Shown piece by piece: positions 54,395 to 63,810 of a stretch of DNA of 64,000 nucleotides (positions are counted from its first letter, which is position 1; each line of letters begins with the position of its first letter). Source of the DNA: Novosphingobium sp. (GTDB lineage: Bacteria; Pseudomonadota; Alphaproteobacteria; Sphingomonadales; Sphingomonadaceae); contig JADJYM010000016.1 of assembly GCA_016719755.1 (NCBI GenBank), positions 1 to 64,000 of the forward strand, read 5' to 3'. The translations under genes and the position numbers were made by a program. The notes beneath the pieces were generated by a model. It searched no databases. It had not been told where the DNA came from and worked only from the letters and a program-made list of their open reading frames with translations.

Positions 54395-55228
54395 ATGGAA
54401 ACAGTTGCTACCAGCCGCAGCCACGGCGGCACCCAGGGCGTCTATACCCACCAGAGCGCCGAAACCGGCACGCCGATGACCTTTTCGGTCTTTGTGCCGG
54501 ATCATGCGCCGGGGGCGAAACTACCGGTGCTGTGGTATCTGTCCGGGCTGACCTGCACCCATGCCAATGTGACCGAAAAGGGTGAATATCGCGCGGCCTG
54601 CGCCGAGGCCGGAATCGTCTTCGTCGCCCCCGATACCTCTCCGCGTGGGCCAGTGGTGCCGGACGACGATGGCTATGATTTCGGCCAGGGCGCGGGCTTC
54701 TATGTCGATGCCGTGCAGGCGCCGTGGGCCAGCCATTACCGGATGCGCAGCTATATCGAGCGGGAACTGCCCGAGCTGATCGCACAGCACTTCCCCGCCG
54801 ACATGGGCCGCCAAGGGATCACCGGCCATTCGATGGGCGGCCACGGCGCGCTGACCATGGCCTTGCGCAATCCCGGGCGGTTCCGCTCGGTCAGCGCCTT
54901 TTCGCCGATTGTCAGCCCGATGAACTGCCCGTGGGGCGAGAAGGCGCTGGACGGCTACCTTGGCCCCGACAAGGCCACCTGGCGCGAATATGACGCCTGC
55001 ACGCTGATTGAGGACGGCGCGCGCCTGCCCGCGCTGCTGGTCGATCAGGGCGATGCCGACACCTTCCTGCACGAACAGCTCAAGACCGGACTGCTGGTGA
55101 TGGCGGCCCGCAAGGCAGGCATTCCGGCGACGATCCGGATGCAGCCGGGCTATGACCATTCCTATTACTTCATTTCCAGCTTCATGGCCGATCACGTGGC
55201 GTGGCACGCCGAAAGGCTGAACGCGTGA
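54395..55228 (+). CDS. frmB: S-formylglutathione hydrolase
   Basis: 277 residues from ATG 54395 (METVATSRSHGGTQGVY). Esterase D family: PVLWYLSGLTCTHANVTEKG, nucleophile GHSMGGHGALTMAL, ALLVDQGDADTFL for the acid, GYDHSYYFISSFMADH for the base. Releases formate from S-formylglutathione. The ATG at 54377 lies within the palindrome and is unlikely to be used. Its stop overlaps the fdsG start (GTGA). Confidence 0.95.
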   Translation: METVATSRSHGGTQGVYTHQSAETGTPMTFSVFVPDHAPGAKLPVLWYLSGLTCTHANVTEKGEYRAACAEAGIVFVAPDTSPRGPVVPDDDGYDFGQGAGFYVDAVQAPWASHYRMRSYIERELPELIAQHFPADMGRQGITGHSMGGHGALTMALRNPGRFRSVSAFSPIVSPMNCPWGEKALDGYLGPDKATWREYDACTLIEDGARLPALLVDQGDADTFLHEQLKTGLLVMAARKAGIPATIRMQPGYDHSYYFISSFMADHVAWHAERLNA

Positions 55229-55647
55229 GCAGGCCCAGCCTGACCGCGATCCTGGCGGACTTCGCGCCGGAGCAGGCCGCGCTGCTGCCGATCCTTCACG
55301 AGGTCCAGGCCGCATTCGGCTGCGTCGATGCGCAGGCAGAGGCGGCGATTGCCGCCCATCTCAACCTCAGCCGCGCCGAAGTGCACGGGGTGGTCAGCTT
55401 CTACCACGATTTCACAGCCACCGCCGATCCGCGCCCCTGCGTGGAACTGTGCCGGGCCGAGGCCTGCCAGGCGCGCGGGGTGGAGGCACTGGTCGCCGCA
55501 GCCGAGGCGGCGGCCGGCAGCCGGGTGCGGGTGAAGACGGTCTACTGCCTGGGGCTGTGCAGCAGCGGCCCGGCAGCACGGACGGGAGACACGCTCCACG
55601 CCCGGCTCGACGAAGCCGCGCTGACCGCGCTGGTGACTTCGCTATGA
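55225..55647 (+). CDS. fdsG: Formate dehydrogenase gamma subunit
   Basis: 140 residues from GTG 55225. NuoE-like: PILHEVQAAFGCVD, SFYHDFTATADPRPCVELCR and VYCLGLCSSGP supply the [2Fe-2S] cysteines. Part of the NAD+-dependent, molybdenum-containing formate dehydrogenase FdsGBAD, which oxidises formate to CO2 in the cytoplasm. Overlaps fdsB by 4 bp. Confidence 0.93.
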   Translation: MSRPSLTAILADFAPEQAALLPILHEVQAAFGCVDAQAEAAIAAHLNLSRAEVHGVVSFYHDFTATADPRPCVELCRAEACQARGVEALVAAAEAAAGSRVRVKTVYCLGLCSSGPAARTGDTLHARLDEAALTALVTSL

Positions 55648-57161
55648 CCACGGTGCGGATTTCCGACGATGCCCTGGCCCTGGCCTGCGGCGCCGATGCG
55701 GTCGCGGCAGCCTTTGCGGCGGCGGGCTGCACGGTGGAGCGCGTGTCCAGCTGGGGGATGCACTGGCTGGAACCGCTGGTCGAGATCGATGGGCTGGGCT
55801 TTGGTCCGGCCGTCCCGGGGGACGTTGCGGCTATCCTGTCGGGCACCAGCGACAAGGCGATTGGTCCGATCGAAGACCACCCGTTCCTCAAAGGGCAGCA
55901 GCGTCTGACCTTTGCCCGCGCCGGACGGACCCGGCCCTTGAGCCTTGAGGATTACGCCGCGAGCGGCGGCTGGGCCGCGCTGACCCGCGCGCGCGGCATG
56001 GCGCCCGCCGATGTGGTGGCCAAAGTGCTGCAATCGGGCCTGCGCGGGCGCGGCGGGGCGGGGTTCCCGGCGGGGATCAAGTGGCAAACCGTCGCCCAGG
56101 CCAAGGCCCCCCGCAAGTTCGTGGTCTGCAATGCCGACGAGGGTGATAGCGGCACTTTTGCCGACCGGATGCTGATGGAGGGCGACCCGTTTCAGCTGAT
56201 CGAGGGCATGGCCATCGCCGCCCACGCGGTGGGCGCGGAGCGCGGCTATATCTACGTGCGCAGCGAATATCCCCACGCCATCGCCAAGCTGAATGCGGCC
56301 ATCGCCCTGGCGGCGGAGCACGTCGCCCCCTTCGCGCTGGAGCTCCGCGTCGGCGCGGGCGCCTATGTCTGCGGCGAGGAGACCTCGCTGCTCAATTCCA
56401 TCGAGGGCAAGCGCGGCGAGGTTCGCGCCAAGCCGCCGCTGCCCGCGCTGGAGGGCCTGCTGGGCTGCCCCACCGTGGTCAACAACGTGCTGACCCTTGC
56501 CGCCATCCCCCACATCCTGATCCCCGGCGGGGCGAGCCTTTACGACAGCCTTGGGATCGACCGCTCGAAGGGCACCATGCCGATCCAGCTCGCCGGGAAC
56601 GTGAAGCACGGCGGGCTGTACGAAACGGCCTTCGGCATCAGCCTTGACCGCCTCGTCAACGAAATCGGCGGCGGCACGGCTTCGGGCCGCCCGGTCAAGG
56701 CGGTGCAGGTGGGCGGGCCTCTGGGGGCCTATATTCCCCCAGCGCAGTTCCACCTGCCGTTTGATTACGAAGCCTATGCCGGGGCTGACGCCCTGATCGG
56801 CCACGGCGGCATCACCGTGTTCGATGACCGCGCCGACATGGGCGCGCTGGCGCGCTTTGCCTTCCAGTTCTGCGCGGCGGAAAGCTGCGGCAAATGCACC
56901 CCCTGCCGGATCGGATCGACCCGGGGCGTGGAACTGATCGACCGAATCCGGATGGGCGGAAAGGCCGACGCCGACGCGGTGGAAGCGCTCCCCCAGATGC
57001 ACAACGCCCGCAAAGCGCCGCGCAGCCGCGCCGAAGACCTCCATCTGCTGGAAGACCTGTGCGAGACGATGCAGCTGGGCTCGCTCTGCGCGCTGGGCGG
57101 GTTCACCCCCTATCCGGTGCGTTCGGCGCTGAAGCACTGGCCGGAGGATTTCGAGCGATGA
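55644..57161 (+). CDS. fdsB: Formate dehydrogenase beta subunit
   Basis: 505 residues. N-terminal thioredoxin-like part, NuoF-like core with [19 protein letters not shown] (NADH site), NADEGDSGTFADRMLMEGDP (FMN site), GAYVCGEETSLLNSIEGKRG, and the [4Fe-4S] cysteines in ESCGKCTPCRIG plus a later C in GSLCALGG. Passes electrons to NAD+. Overlaps fdsG and mobA by 4 bp at each end. Confidence 0.95.
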   Translation: MTTVRISDDALALACGADAVAAAFAAAGCTVERVSSWGMHWLEPLVEIDGLGFGPAVPGDVAAILSGTSDKAIGPIEDHPFLKGQQRLTFARAGRTRPLSLEDYAASGGWAALTRARGMAPADVVAKVLQSGLRGRGGAGFPAGIKWQTVAQAKAPRKFVVCNADEGDSGTFADRMLMEGDPFQLIEGMAIAAHAVGAERGYIYVRSEYPHAIAKLNAAIALAAEHVAPFALELRVGAGAYVCGEETSLLNSIEGKRGEVRAKPPLPALEGLLGCPTVVNNVLTLAAIPHILIPGGASLYDSLGIDRSKGTMPIQLAGNVKHGGLYETAFGISLDRLVNEIGGGTASGRPVKAVQVGGPLGAYIPPAQFHLPFDYEAYAGADALIGHGGITVFDDRADMGALARFAFQFCAAESCGKCTPCRIGSTRGVELIDRIRMGGKADADAVEALPQMHNARKAPRSRAEDLHLLEDLCETMQLGSLCALGGFTPYPVRSALKHWPEDFER

Positions 57162-57703
57162 TCCTCGGCGCGGTTCTGGCCGGCGGGCAATCGAGCCGCT
57201 TCGGCAGCGACAAGGCGCTGGCCGAGCTGGATGGCGCGACCCTGCTGGCCCGCGCGGTGGATAGCCTCTCCGCCTGGTGCGATCATGTGGTGGTGGTCGG
57301 CCGCGAGGAAGCCCCCGCCCCCACCCTGCCCGACTGGCCGTGCGCGGGCATGGGCCCGCTGGGCGGGATCGCCGCCGCGCTGCGCTTCGCTCGCGACGAA
57401 GGGTATGAAGCCGTGTTGACGCTGGGCGTGGACGCCGCCGGCCTGCCGGACGATCTGCCCGCGCTGCTGGCCCCCGCTCCCGCCTATGTCGCCTCGCAGC
57501 CGGTTATCGGCCTGTGGCCCGCCAGCGCGGCAGACGCGGTTGCGGCGATCCTGCGTGGCAGCGGCAAGCACTCGCTGCGCGCGCTCGCCGAAGCAACCGG
57601 CGCAAGGGCGGTGCGGCTGGGGCGCGAACCTGCTAACATCAACACCGAGGCCGATCTTGCCGCGCTGCGCGGCCAGGCCGGGGAGAACCATGATGGGTTA
57701 TGA
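57158..57703 (+). CDS. mobA: Molybdenum cofactor guanylyltransferase, inside the fds operon
   Basis: 181 residues. GAVLAGGQSSRFGSDKALAEL is the nucleotidyltransferase signature, PLGGIAAALRFARDEGYEAV and TLGVDAAGLPDDL follow, and NINTEADLAAL closes the family pattern. It attaches GMP to molybdopterin, making the bis-MGD needed by formate dehydrogenase. It is encoded between fdsB and fdsA with overlaps on both sides (4 and 14 bp), so cofactor supply is tied to subunit synthesis. Not related to the hydroxylase at 12778. Confidence 0.92.
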   Translation: MILGAVLAGGQSSRFGSDKALAELDGATLLARAVDSLSAWCDHVVVVGREEAPAPTLPDWPCAGMGPLGGIAAALRFARDEGYEAVLTLGVDAAGLPDDLPALLAPAPAYVASQPVIGLWPASAADAVAAILRGSGKHSLRALAEATGARAVRLGREPANINTEADLAALRGQAGENHDGL

Positions 57704-60569
57704 CCGGCAGGCCGATTTCGGCACGCCCGAGGTCCGCTCGGACACGACTGTCACGCTCAGCATCGACGGGCGGAGCGTCACCGTGCCTGCGGGAACCAGC
57801 GTGATGCGCGCGGCGGCAACCTGCGGCGGATCGATCCCCAGCCTCTGCGCGACAGACAGCGTCAAGGCCTTCGGATCGTGCCGGATGTGCCTGGTTGAGA
57901 TCGAGGGCGCGCGGGGCCTGCCCGCCAGCTGCACCACGCCCGTGGCCGAAGGCATGGTGGTGCACACTCAGACCGAGCGGCTCGCCCGGGTGCGCAAGGG
58001 GGTGATGGAGCTTTATATCTCCGACCACCCGCTCGACTGTCTGACTTGCAGCGCGAACAACGATTGCGAACTGCAGGACACCGCCGCCGAAGTGGGCCTG
58101 CGCGACGTCCGCTATGGCTATGGCGGAGACAACCACCTTGGCGCGCCGACCGATGGCTCCAACCCCTATTTCGATTTCGATCCCAGCAAATGCATCGTCT
58201 GCTCGCGCTGCGTGCGCGCCTGCGACGAGGTGCAGGGCACCCTTGCCCTGACGATCGACGGGCGCGGCTTTGCCAGCGTGGTCAGCGCGGGCCAGGCGGG
58301 CGACGATTTCCTGTCATCCGAATGCGTCTCCTGCGGGGCCTGCGTCGCGGCCTGCCCGACCGCGACCTTGCAGGAAAAGGCGGTGAAGGAGATCGGCAAG
58401 CCCGAACGCGCGGTGATTACCACCTGCGCCTATTGCGGGGTCGGCTGCACTTTCCGCGCGGAAATGCGGGGCGAGCAATTGGTGCGGATGGTGCCGTGGA
58501 AGGATGGCAAGGCCAATCGCGGCCATTCCTGCGTCAAGGGCCGCTTTGCCTGGGGCTATGCGAACCACCAGGACCGCATCACCCGGCCGATGATCCGCGA
58601 GAGCATCGACCAGCCATGGCGCGAAGTCAGCTGGGAAGAGGCGCTGGGTCATACCGCCGCACGGCTGAACGCGATCAAGGCGCGGCACGGCGCGCGGGCG
58701 CTGGGCGGGATCACGTCCAGCCGCTGCACCAATGAAGAGGTCTGGCTGGTTCAGAAGCTGGTCCGGTCCGGCTTTGGCAGCAACAATGTCGATACCTGCG
58801 CCCGGGTCTGCCATTCGCCCACAGGCTATGGCCTGTCGAAGACCTATGGCACCAGCGCGGGAACGCAGGATTTCGACAGTGTGATGGACGCTGACGTGGT
58901 GCTGGTGATCGGCGCCAACCCCACCGATGGGCACCCGGTCTTCGCAAGCAGGCTGAAGCGACGCCTGCGACAGGGCGCGAAGCTGATCGTCATCGACCCG
59001 CGCCGGATCGACCTGGTCCGTTCGCCCCATATCGAGGCGGCGCATCACCTGGCGCTCCAGCCGGGCACAAACGTCGCGGTGCTGACCGCGTTTGCTCACG
59101 TGATCGTCACCGAAGGGCTGGCGGACGAGGCCTTCATCCGCGAACGCTGTGACTGGGACGAATACCAGGACTGGGCGCGGTTCGTGGCGGACGAGCGCCA
59201 CAGCCCGGAACGGCTGGAAAGCGTGACCCGCGTGCCCGCGCATGACCTGCGGGAAGCCGCGCGGCTCTATGCCACCGGCGGCCCCGGCTGGGCCTCGGCC
59301 CAGAGAAACAAGCCAAACGCGGCGATCTATTACGGGCTTGGCGTGACCGAACACAGCCAGGGTTCCTCCACCGTCATGGCGATCGCCAACCTTGCCATGG
59401 CGACTGGCAACATCGGCCGCCGGGGCGTGGGCGTGAACCCCTTGCGCGGGCAGAACAACGTACAAGGCAGCTGCGACATGGGCAGCTTCCCGCATGAGCT
59501 GCCGGGATACCGCCACATCTCAAACGCCGGAGTGCGGGCAAACTTCGAGGCGGACTGGGGGGCAGCCCTCGATCCCGAACCGGGGCTGCGGATCAACAAC
59601 ATGCTGGATGCCGCGATCGACGGCAGCTTCCGGGCGATCTACATCCAGGGCGAGGACATCCTCCAGTCCGATCCCAACACCCACCATGTCGCCGCCGGGC
59701 TGAAGGCGATGGAGCTGGTCATCGTCCACGACCTTTTCCTCAACGAAACCGCGAACTACGCCCACGTCTTCCTGCCGGGCAGCACCTTCCTGGAAAAGAC
59801 CGGCACGTTCACCAATGCCGAGCGCCGCGTGCAGATGGTGCGCAAGGTGATGGAACCGGCCAACGGATACGAGGACTGGCAGGTAACGCAGGAACTGGCG
59901 AAGGCGATGGGCCTGGGCTGGGACTATACCGATTCGGGCCAGATCATGGACGAGATCGCCCGCCTGACGCCGACATTCGCGGGCCTGTCCCACGCCCGGC
60001 TCGATGCCGAAGGGTCGCTGCAATGGCCGGTCAACGCGGCCCATCCCGATGGCAGCCCGATCATGCACGTGGACGGCTTCGTGCGGGGCAAGGGCAAGTT
60101 CATCGTCACCGACTATGTGCCGACGGACGAGAAGACCGGCCCGCGCTTTCCGCTGCTGCTGACCACCGGCCGCATCCTCAGCCAGTACAATGTCGGCGCG
60201 CAGACCCGGCGCACGGCCAATACCGTGTGGCACGCCGAGGATCTGCTCGAAATCCACCCGCTCGATGCCGAGAACCGCGGGATCAACGAGGGCGACTGGG
60301 TGCGCCTGGCCAGCCGCACCGGGGAAACCACCCTGCGCGCCACCGTGACCGACCGGGTCGCGCCCGGCGTGGTCTACACCACGTTTCACCACCCCGCGAC
60401 CCAGGCCAATGTCGTCACCACCGAGTTTTCCGACTGGGCCACCAATTGCCCGGAATACAAGGTGACCGCCGTGCAGGTGCTGCCCAGCAACGGCCCCAGC
60501 GACTGGCAGGAGAGCTATGCCAGCTGGTCCGAAAAGAGCCGCCGCATCGCGGTGGAACCGGCGGAGTAG
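57690..60569 (+). CDS. fdsA: Formate dehydrogenase alpha subunit, Cys-type
   Basis: 959 residues from ATG 57690 (or 57693). N-terminal NuoG-like part: [2Fe-2S] C53, C64, C67, C81; HxxxCxxC-type C117, C120, C126; two [4Fe-4S] sites with C168, C171, C174, C178 and C212, C215, C218, C222. Mo part has [4Fe-4S] C246, C249, C253, C281. The Mo ligand is C374 in NVDTCARVCHSPTGY, Cys where E. coli FdhF has selenocysteine. C-terminal bis-MGD binding domain ends ATNCPEYKVTAVQVLPSN. Catalyses formate oxidation. Overlaps mobA. Confidence 0.97.
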   Translation: MMGYDRQADFGTPEVRSDTTVTLSIDGRSVTVPAGTSVMRAAATCGGSIPSLCATDSVKAFGSCRMCLVEIEGARGLPASCTTPVAEGMVVHTQTERLARVRKGVMELYISDHPLDCLTCSANNDCELQDTAAEVGLRDVRYGYGGDNHLGAPTDGSNPYFDFDPSKCIVCSRCVRACDEVQGTLALTIDGRGFASVVSAGQAGDDFLSSECVSCGACVAACPTATLQEKAVKEIGKPERAVITTCAYCGVGCTFRAEMRGEQLVRMVPWKDGKANRGHSCVKGRFAWGYANHQDRITRPMIRESIDQPWREVSWEEALGHTAARLNAIKARHGARALGGITSSRCTNEEVWLVQKLVRSGFGSNNVDTCARVCHSPTGYGLSKTYGTSAGTQDFDSVMDADVVLVIGANPTDGHPVFASRLKRRLRQGAKLIVIDPRRIDLVRSPHIEAAHHLALQPGTNVAVLTAFAHVIVTEGLADEAFIRERCDWDEYQDWARFVADERHSPERLESVTRVPAHDLREAARLYATGGPGWASAQRNKPNAAIYYGLGVTEHSQGSSTVMAIANLAMATGNIGRRGVGVNPLRGQNNVQGSCDMGSFPHELPGYRHISNAGVRANFEADWGAALDPEPGLRINNMLDAAIDGSFRAIYIQGEDILQSDPNTHHVAAGLKAMELVIVHDLFLNETANYAHVFLPGSTFLEKTGTFTNAERRVQMVRKVMEPANGYEDWQVTQELAKAMGLGWDYTDSGQIMDEIARLTPTFAGLSHARLDAEGSLQWPVNAAHPDGSPIMHVDGFVRGKGKFIVTDYVPTDEKTGPRFPLLLTTGRILSQYNVGAQTRRTANTVWHAEDLLEIHPLDAENRGINEGDWVRLASRTGETTLRATVTDRVAPGVVYTTFHHPATQANVVTTEFSDWATNCPEYKVTAVQVLPSNGPSDWQESYASWSEKSRRIAVEPAE

Positions 60570-60574
60570 CGCGC

Positions 60575-60781
60575 GTGGAGCTAGGCCGCCTGACCTATAT
60601 GGCCAACCAGATCGCCCGCAACCTTGCCCCGCAGGGCGAGGCGGCGGTGGAACTGACCTGCCAGCACCTGCGCGATTTCTGGGATCCGCGGATGAAGGCG
60701 GCGATCATCGGCGGTGACCGCGCGGGCCTCGATCCGATTGCCCGCGCGGCGGTGGAGCGGCTGGCTAGTCCCGTCGGCTGA
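60575..60781 (+). CDS. fdsD: Formate dehydrogenase delta subunit
   Basis: 68 residues from GTG 60575, five bp after the fdsA stop, with GGAG upstream. LGRLTYMANQIARNLAPQGE, HLRDFWDPRMKAAIIG and LDPIARAAVERL match the FdsD family (DUF2840-like name not needed). A small soluble protein required for assembly or activity. Its 3' end overlaps the minus-strand YeeE gene by 17 bp. Confidence 0.9.
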   Translation: MELGRLTYMANQIARNLAPQGEAAVELTCQHLRDFWDPRMKAAIIGGDRAGLDPIARAAVERLASPVG

Positions 60782-61166
60782 GCAGCAGCCCGCCCAGCAT
60801 CGCCGCGCAGAACACCCCTGCGGCAAGCGGCTGGACCGCCAGATCGAGCAGGGCCGGCCCCGGACACAACCCGGCGATCCCCCAGCCGATCCCGAACAGC
60901 GCCGCGCCGCCCAGCAGCCGCGCATCGATCGCGCGCTCCCCCGGCTCGCCCAGCGCATCGCCGCACAGCGCGGTGCCACGCCGCGCCGCCAGCCAGTAGA
61001 ACGGCATGGCCACCACCAGGCCGCCGCCCATCACGAAAGCCAGGCTGGGGTCCCAGCGGCCGGTCAGGTCCAGGAATCCGATCACCTTGTCAGGGCTCGC
61101 CATGCCCGACAGGGCGAGGCCGATCCCGAAGATCAGGCCGGACAGCAGCGCGATGGCGATCCTCAC
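60765..61166 (-). CDS. YeeE/YedE-family membrane protein (half)
   Basis: 133 residues, four TM helices. GLIFGIGLALSGMASPDKVI and GIGWGIAGLCPGPALLDLA carry the GxxPGP and Cys features of the second half of the YeeE/YedE (TsuA-like) thiosulfate/sulfur transporter fold. It overlaps its partner by 4 bp, forming a two-gene version of the full transporter. Confidence 0.85.
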   Translation of the reverse strand: MRIAIALLSGLIFGIGLALSGMASPDKVIGFLDLTGRWDPSLAFVMGGGLVVAMPFYWLAARRGTALCGDALGEPGERAIDARLLGGAALFGIGWGIAGLCPGPALLDLAVQPLAAGVFCAAMLGGLLLSRRD

Positions 61167-61591
61167 AGCCAGCCGCCCAGACGGCGGATCAGCACTGTCA
61201 GAAACGCCATTCCCATGAAGACCGCGACCGCCGCCAGCGACCGCTTCGAGAAGCGTGCAAGCCCGCAGATGCCGTGGCCGCTGGTGCAGCCATTGCCAAG
61301 GCCGGTGCCGATCCCGACCAGCAGTCCGCCAACGACAAGCGCTGTAAGGGAGGCCTTTTCCAGCCCGGCGGCAAGGCGCGGCCCGGCCTGCGCGGCTGCC
61401 GCCAGTCCGGCCAGCAGCAGCCCGGCAAGGAACGCCACCTGCCAGCCCCGGTCCGGCCCGCGTACGCCGAGGCGCAGGATGCCGCTGATCCCGGCAATAT
61501 GCCCGGTGCCCAGCCGCAGCAATCCGGCGGCCAGCCCGATCAGCGCGCCCCCCGCAAGCGGCTCGACCAGCGAGAACGGTGCCACTTCCAT
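61163..61591 (-). CDS. YeeE/YedE-family membrane protein (half)
   Basis: 142 residues. GGALIGLAAGLLRLGTGHIA and VGIGTGLGNGCTSGHGICGL with the conserved Cys pair identify the first half of the YeeE/YedE fold. With the downstream gene it likely takes up thiosulfate or another reduced sulfur species. No sulfur-oxidation gene is adjacent. It ends 3 bp from the FadL-type gene. Confidence 0.87.
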   Translation of the reverse strand: MEVAPFSLVEPLAGGALIGLAAGLLRLGTGHIAGISGILRLGVRGPDRGWQVAFLAGLLLAGLAAAAQAGPRLAAGLEKASLTALVVGGLLVGIGTGLGNGCTSGHGICGLARFSKRSLAAVAVFMGMAFLTVLIRRLGGWL

Positions 61592-61594
61592 GGC

Positions 61595-62860
61595 CTAGAA
61601 CTTCACCCCGGCCGACAGGCCGAACGAGGTTTCGCCAAGCCGGATATCAGCTTCGCCGCCGCCGTAAGGCGCCGGGATCGAACCGCTGCCGCGCACCGTC
61701 TGGCCGGGCGCGTGCATCGCGAAGGCGGTCAGCTCAAGCCCGGACGGCGTGGTATAGGTCGCGCCGGCGGTGATGTGGTGGGTAACCACGCCCGGAGCGA
61801 GCACGTTGAACAGCGTTTCGGAGGCCGGGACCGGATTCTGCGAATGGCCATAGCCCGCGCGCAGCGTCCAGCTGGGGCTGGCGGCATAGGTCGCGCCCAG
61901 TTTCCACACGGTGATGTCGCGCCAGCCAAAGCCGGGGCCATTGTCCGCCCCCAGCGGCTTGCCGGTGAACAGCACGGACAGCGGATTGCCGACCGAGGCG
62001 ATGTCCGAATACTCGATCCGCTTGACGTCGGCGGCGATCGTCAGCGCCGCAACCGGCTTGACCGCGATCCCCGCGCCGTAGGAGGCCGGAACGTCGAACC
62101 CGCCCTGCCCGGCAAACAACCCGGCATACTTGTCGAACCGCCCGGTCCAGATCCGCGACTGGTAGAACGCCCCCAGGCTGAAGCTGTCGCTCAGCTTGCC
62201 GAGATAGCCAACCCGCACGCCCGCGCCCGCCGACCAGTCGGTGCCGCGATTGGTGAAGGCTCCCGGCGCCTGCGAGGCGGCCGAGAACGGCTGGATGCCG
62301 CGCGCCTGGAACCCCTGGACCACCACGACCGGCGAAACGCCCAGGCTGTGCCCCGGCGCGACGCGCACGGCGATGGTCGGGGTGATGAAGATCTGCTTGA
62401 GATCGACCCCCGCCGGGCCGGTGCCCCCGAAAGCCGCAAAGGGATTGGCCTTGTAGGTCGTGTTCATCCCGCCATTGCCATAGATCGCCAGGCCAACGGC
62501 GACGTTATCGGACAGCGGGCGGACATAGCCGATTTCGGGCAGGACGAAGGGATTGGCGCCGTTGCCGTTGTAGCTGCCGTTCAGCCCCGCGCCATTGCCC
62601 CGGATCGACGCTCCGCGATCGGGAACGAAGACCTCGAACCCGGCATCGAGCCGGTGCCCGACCTCGATCGCGGCGGCGGGATTGGCGGCGACCGACAACG
62701 CGTCCTGCGGCTGGGCAATGCCCGCACCGGCCGATCCCTTGGCCTTGGCGCCATAGCCATTCAGGAAATAGCCGTCGGTGGCGTGGGCCGGGGTGGCGCT
62801 CAGCAGGGTCGCCAGCACGGGGGCGAACGCGGCGGCAAGCGAAGGGACGATACGGGTCAT
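61595..62860 (-). CDS. FadL/OmpP1-type outer membrane porin
   Basis: 421 residues. Signal peptide to AHA, then TDGYFLNGYGAKAKGSAGAG and AQPQDALSVAANPAAAIEVG, the N-terminal hatch pattern of FadL/TodX proteins. The barrel ends GETSFGLSAGVKF with terminal Phe. Members import long-chain fatty acids or hydrophobic aromatics such as toluene. The following 245 bp (62861-63105) has no supported gene. Confidence 0.88.
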   Translation of the reverse strand: MTRIVPSLAAAFAPVLATLLSATPAHATDGYFLNGYGAKAKGSAGAGIAQPQDALSVAANPAAAIEVGHRLDAGFEVFVPDRGASIRGNGAGLNGSYNGNGANPFVLPEIGYVRPLSDNVAVGLAIYGNGGMNTTYKANPFAAFGGTGPAGVDLKQIFITPTIAVRVAPGHSLGVSPVVVVQGFQARGIQPFSAASQAPGAFTNRGTDWSAGAGVRVGYLGKLSDSFSLGAFYQSRIWTGRFDKYAGLFAGQGGFDVPASYGAGIAVKPVAALTIAADVKRIEYSDIASVGNPLSVLFTGKPLGADNGPGFGWRDITVWKLGATYAASPSWTLRAGYGHSQNPVPASETLFNVLAPGVVTHHITAGATYTTPSGLELTAFAMHAPGQTVRGSGSIPAPYGGGEADIRLGETSFGLSAGVKF

Positions 62861-63105
62861 GGATGCTCTCTCGAACGGACGGACAAAGGAACGACGGGCA
62901 TCCTTGGCAAAGGTAGCGCATCAACGATCTCGGCAGGCGCGGTGCGCCCGCCCGGGCTGGGGGGACAGGACGTCGGGAATCCCTGCCGCCTCTGCATGAG
63001 CGGCGTCTAATGAATGGAGGCAGGCAGGGTCAACGGCGCAAACCGGACCGCAGGGGTAGAATTTCTGGGGTGCGGGAAAGCTGGGTTTTGCCCCGCTGCC
63101 GGGGG

Positions 63106-63810
63106 TCAGCGATAGACTGCCATCAGCATCGGCTGATCGAAGGCATAGTCGCCCGCAGCGGTCTGTCCCGCCTCGAACAGGGCGCGCACCTCTGCGGTTT
63201 CGACCCGGTCGCGGGTGATGGAATTGAAGGTCTGGCCGGTGACCCGGCTGACCATCGCCGCGAAATCGGGATAGCGCACGTACTGGACCCAGCGATAGTG
63301 CCGCGCGCTGGCGAACAGCTTTGCCGCGGTGCGCGCCAGGGCCGCCTGCGCGGCATTGCGGACCACGGTTTCATCGTGGAACGGGCGCATCACCGGAAAA
63401 TGGGTGCCCTCCATCCCCGGCTCCACCACGCACAGGGTGCCACCCGGCTTCAGCACGCGCGCGGCCTCTGCCAGGGCGGCGTCCATCGCCGGAACCGGCA
63501 CATGATGCAGCGAGCGGAAGAAGAACACCGCGTCCAGCGATCCCGGTTCGACCGGCAGGCATTCAGCGCGCGCCTCGGCAAAGCTGAGGCCGGGGAACGG
63601 CTCGGCGGCACGATTCTTTTCCGCCTGGATAGGATCGGGTTCGATCCCCAGCACCTGCGCCCCGGCCCGGGCCAGCTCGCGCGAGATCAGGCCGGGACCG
63701 CAGCCGACATCGGCCACCCGCAAACCGTCCAGCGCCAGCACACCCCGGACCGCGCCGACGTCGCTGGATTCCCCAAGGTCGGTGACGGTTTCCGGCGCGG
63801 CGTCAGTCAA
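63106..63810 (-). CDS. Class I SAM-dependent methyltransferase
   Basis: 234 residues. SAM motif I VADVGCGPGLISRELARAGA, VLGIEPDPIQ, CLPVEPGSLDAVFFFRSLHH (motif II), LKPGGTLCVVEPG (motif III). The start appears to be TTG 63810, which overlaps the preceding enoyl-CoA hydratase stop; no better ATG lies nearby. The methyl acceptor is unknown. Confidence 0.82.
   Translation of the reverse strand: MTDAAPETVTDLGESSDVGAVRGVLALDGLRVADVGCGPGLISRELARAGAQVLGIEPDPIQAEKNRAAEPFPGLSFAEARAECLPVEPGSLDAVFFFRSLHHVPVPAMDAALAEAARVLKPGGTLCVVEPGMEGTHFPVMRPFHDETVVRNAAQAALARTAAKLFASARHYRWVQYVRYPDFAAMVSRVTGQTFNSITRDRVETAEVRALFEAGQTAAGDYAFDQPMLMAVYR

Noticed and set aside
57690-60569. Selenocysteine formate dehydrogenase
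   Set aside because: The Mo-ligand codon is a normal Cys and no in-frame TGA or SECIS-like hairpin is needed.
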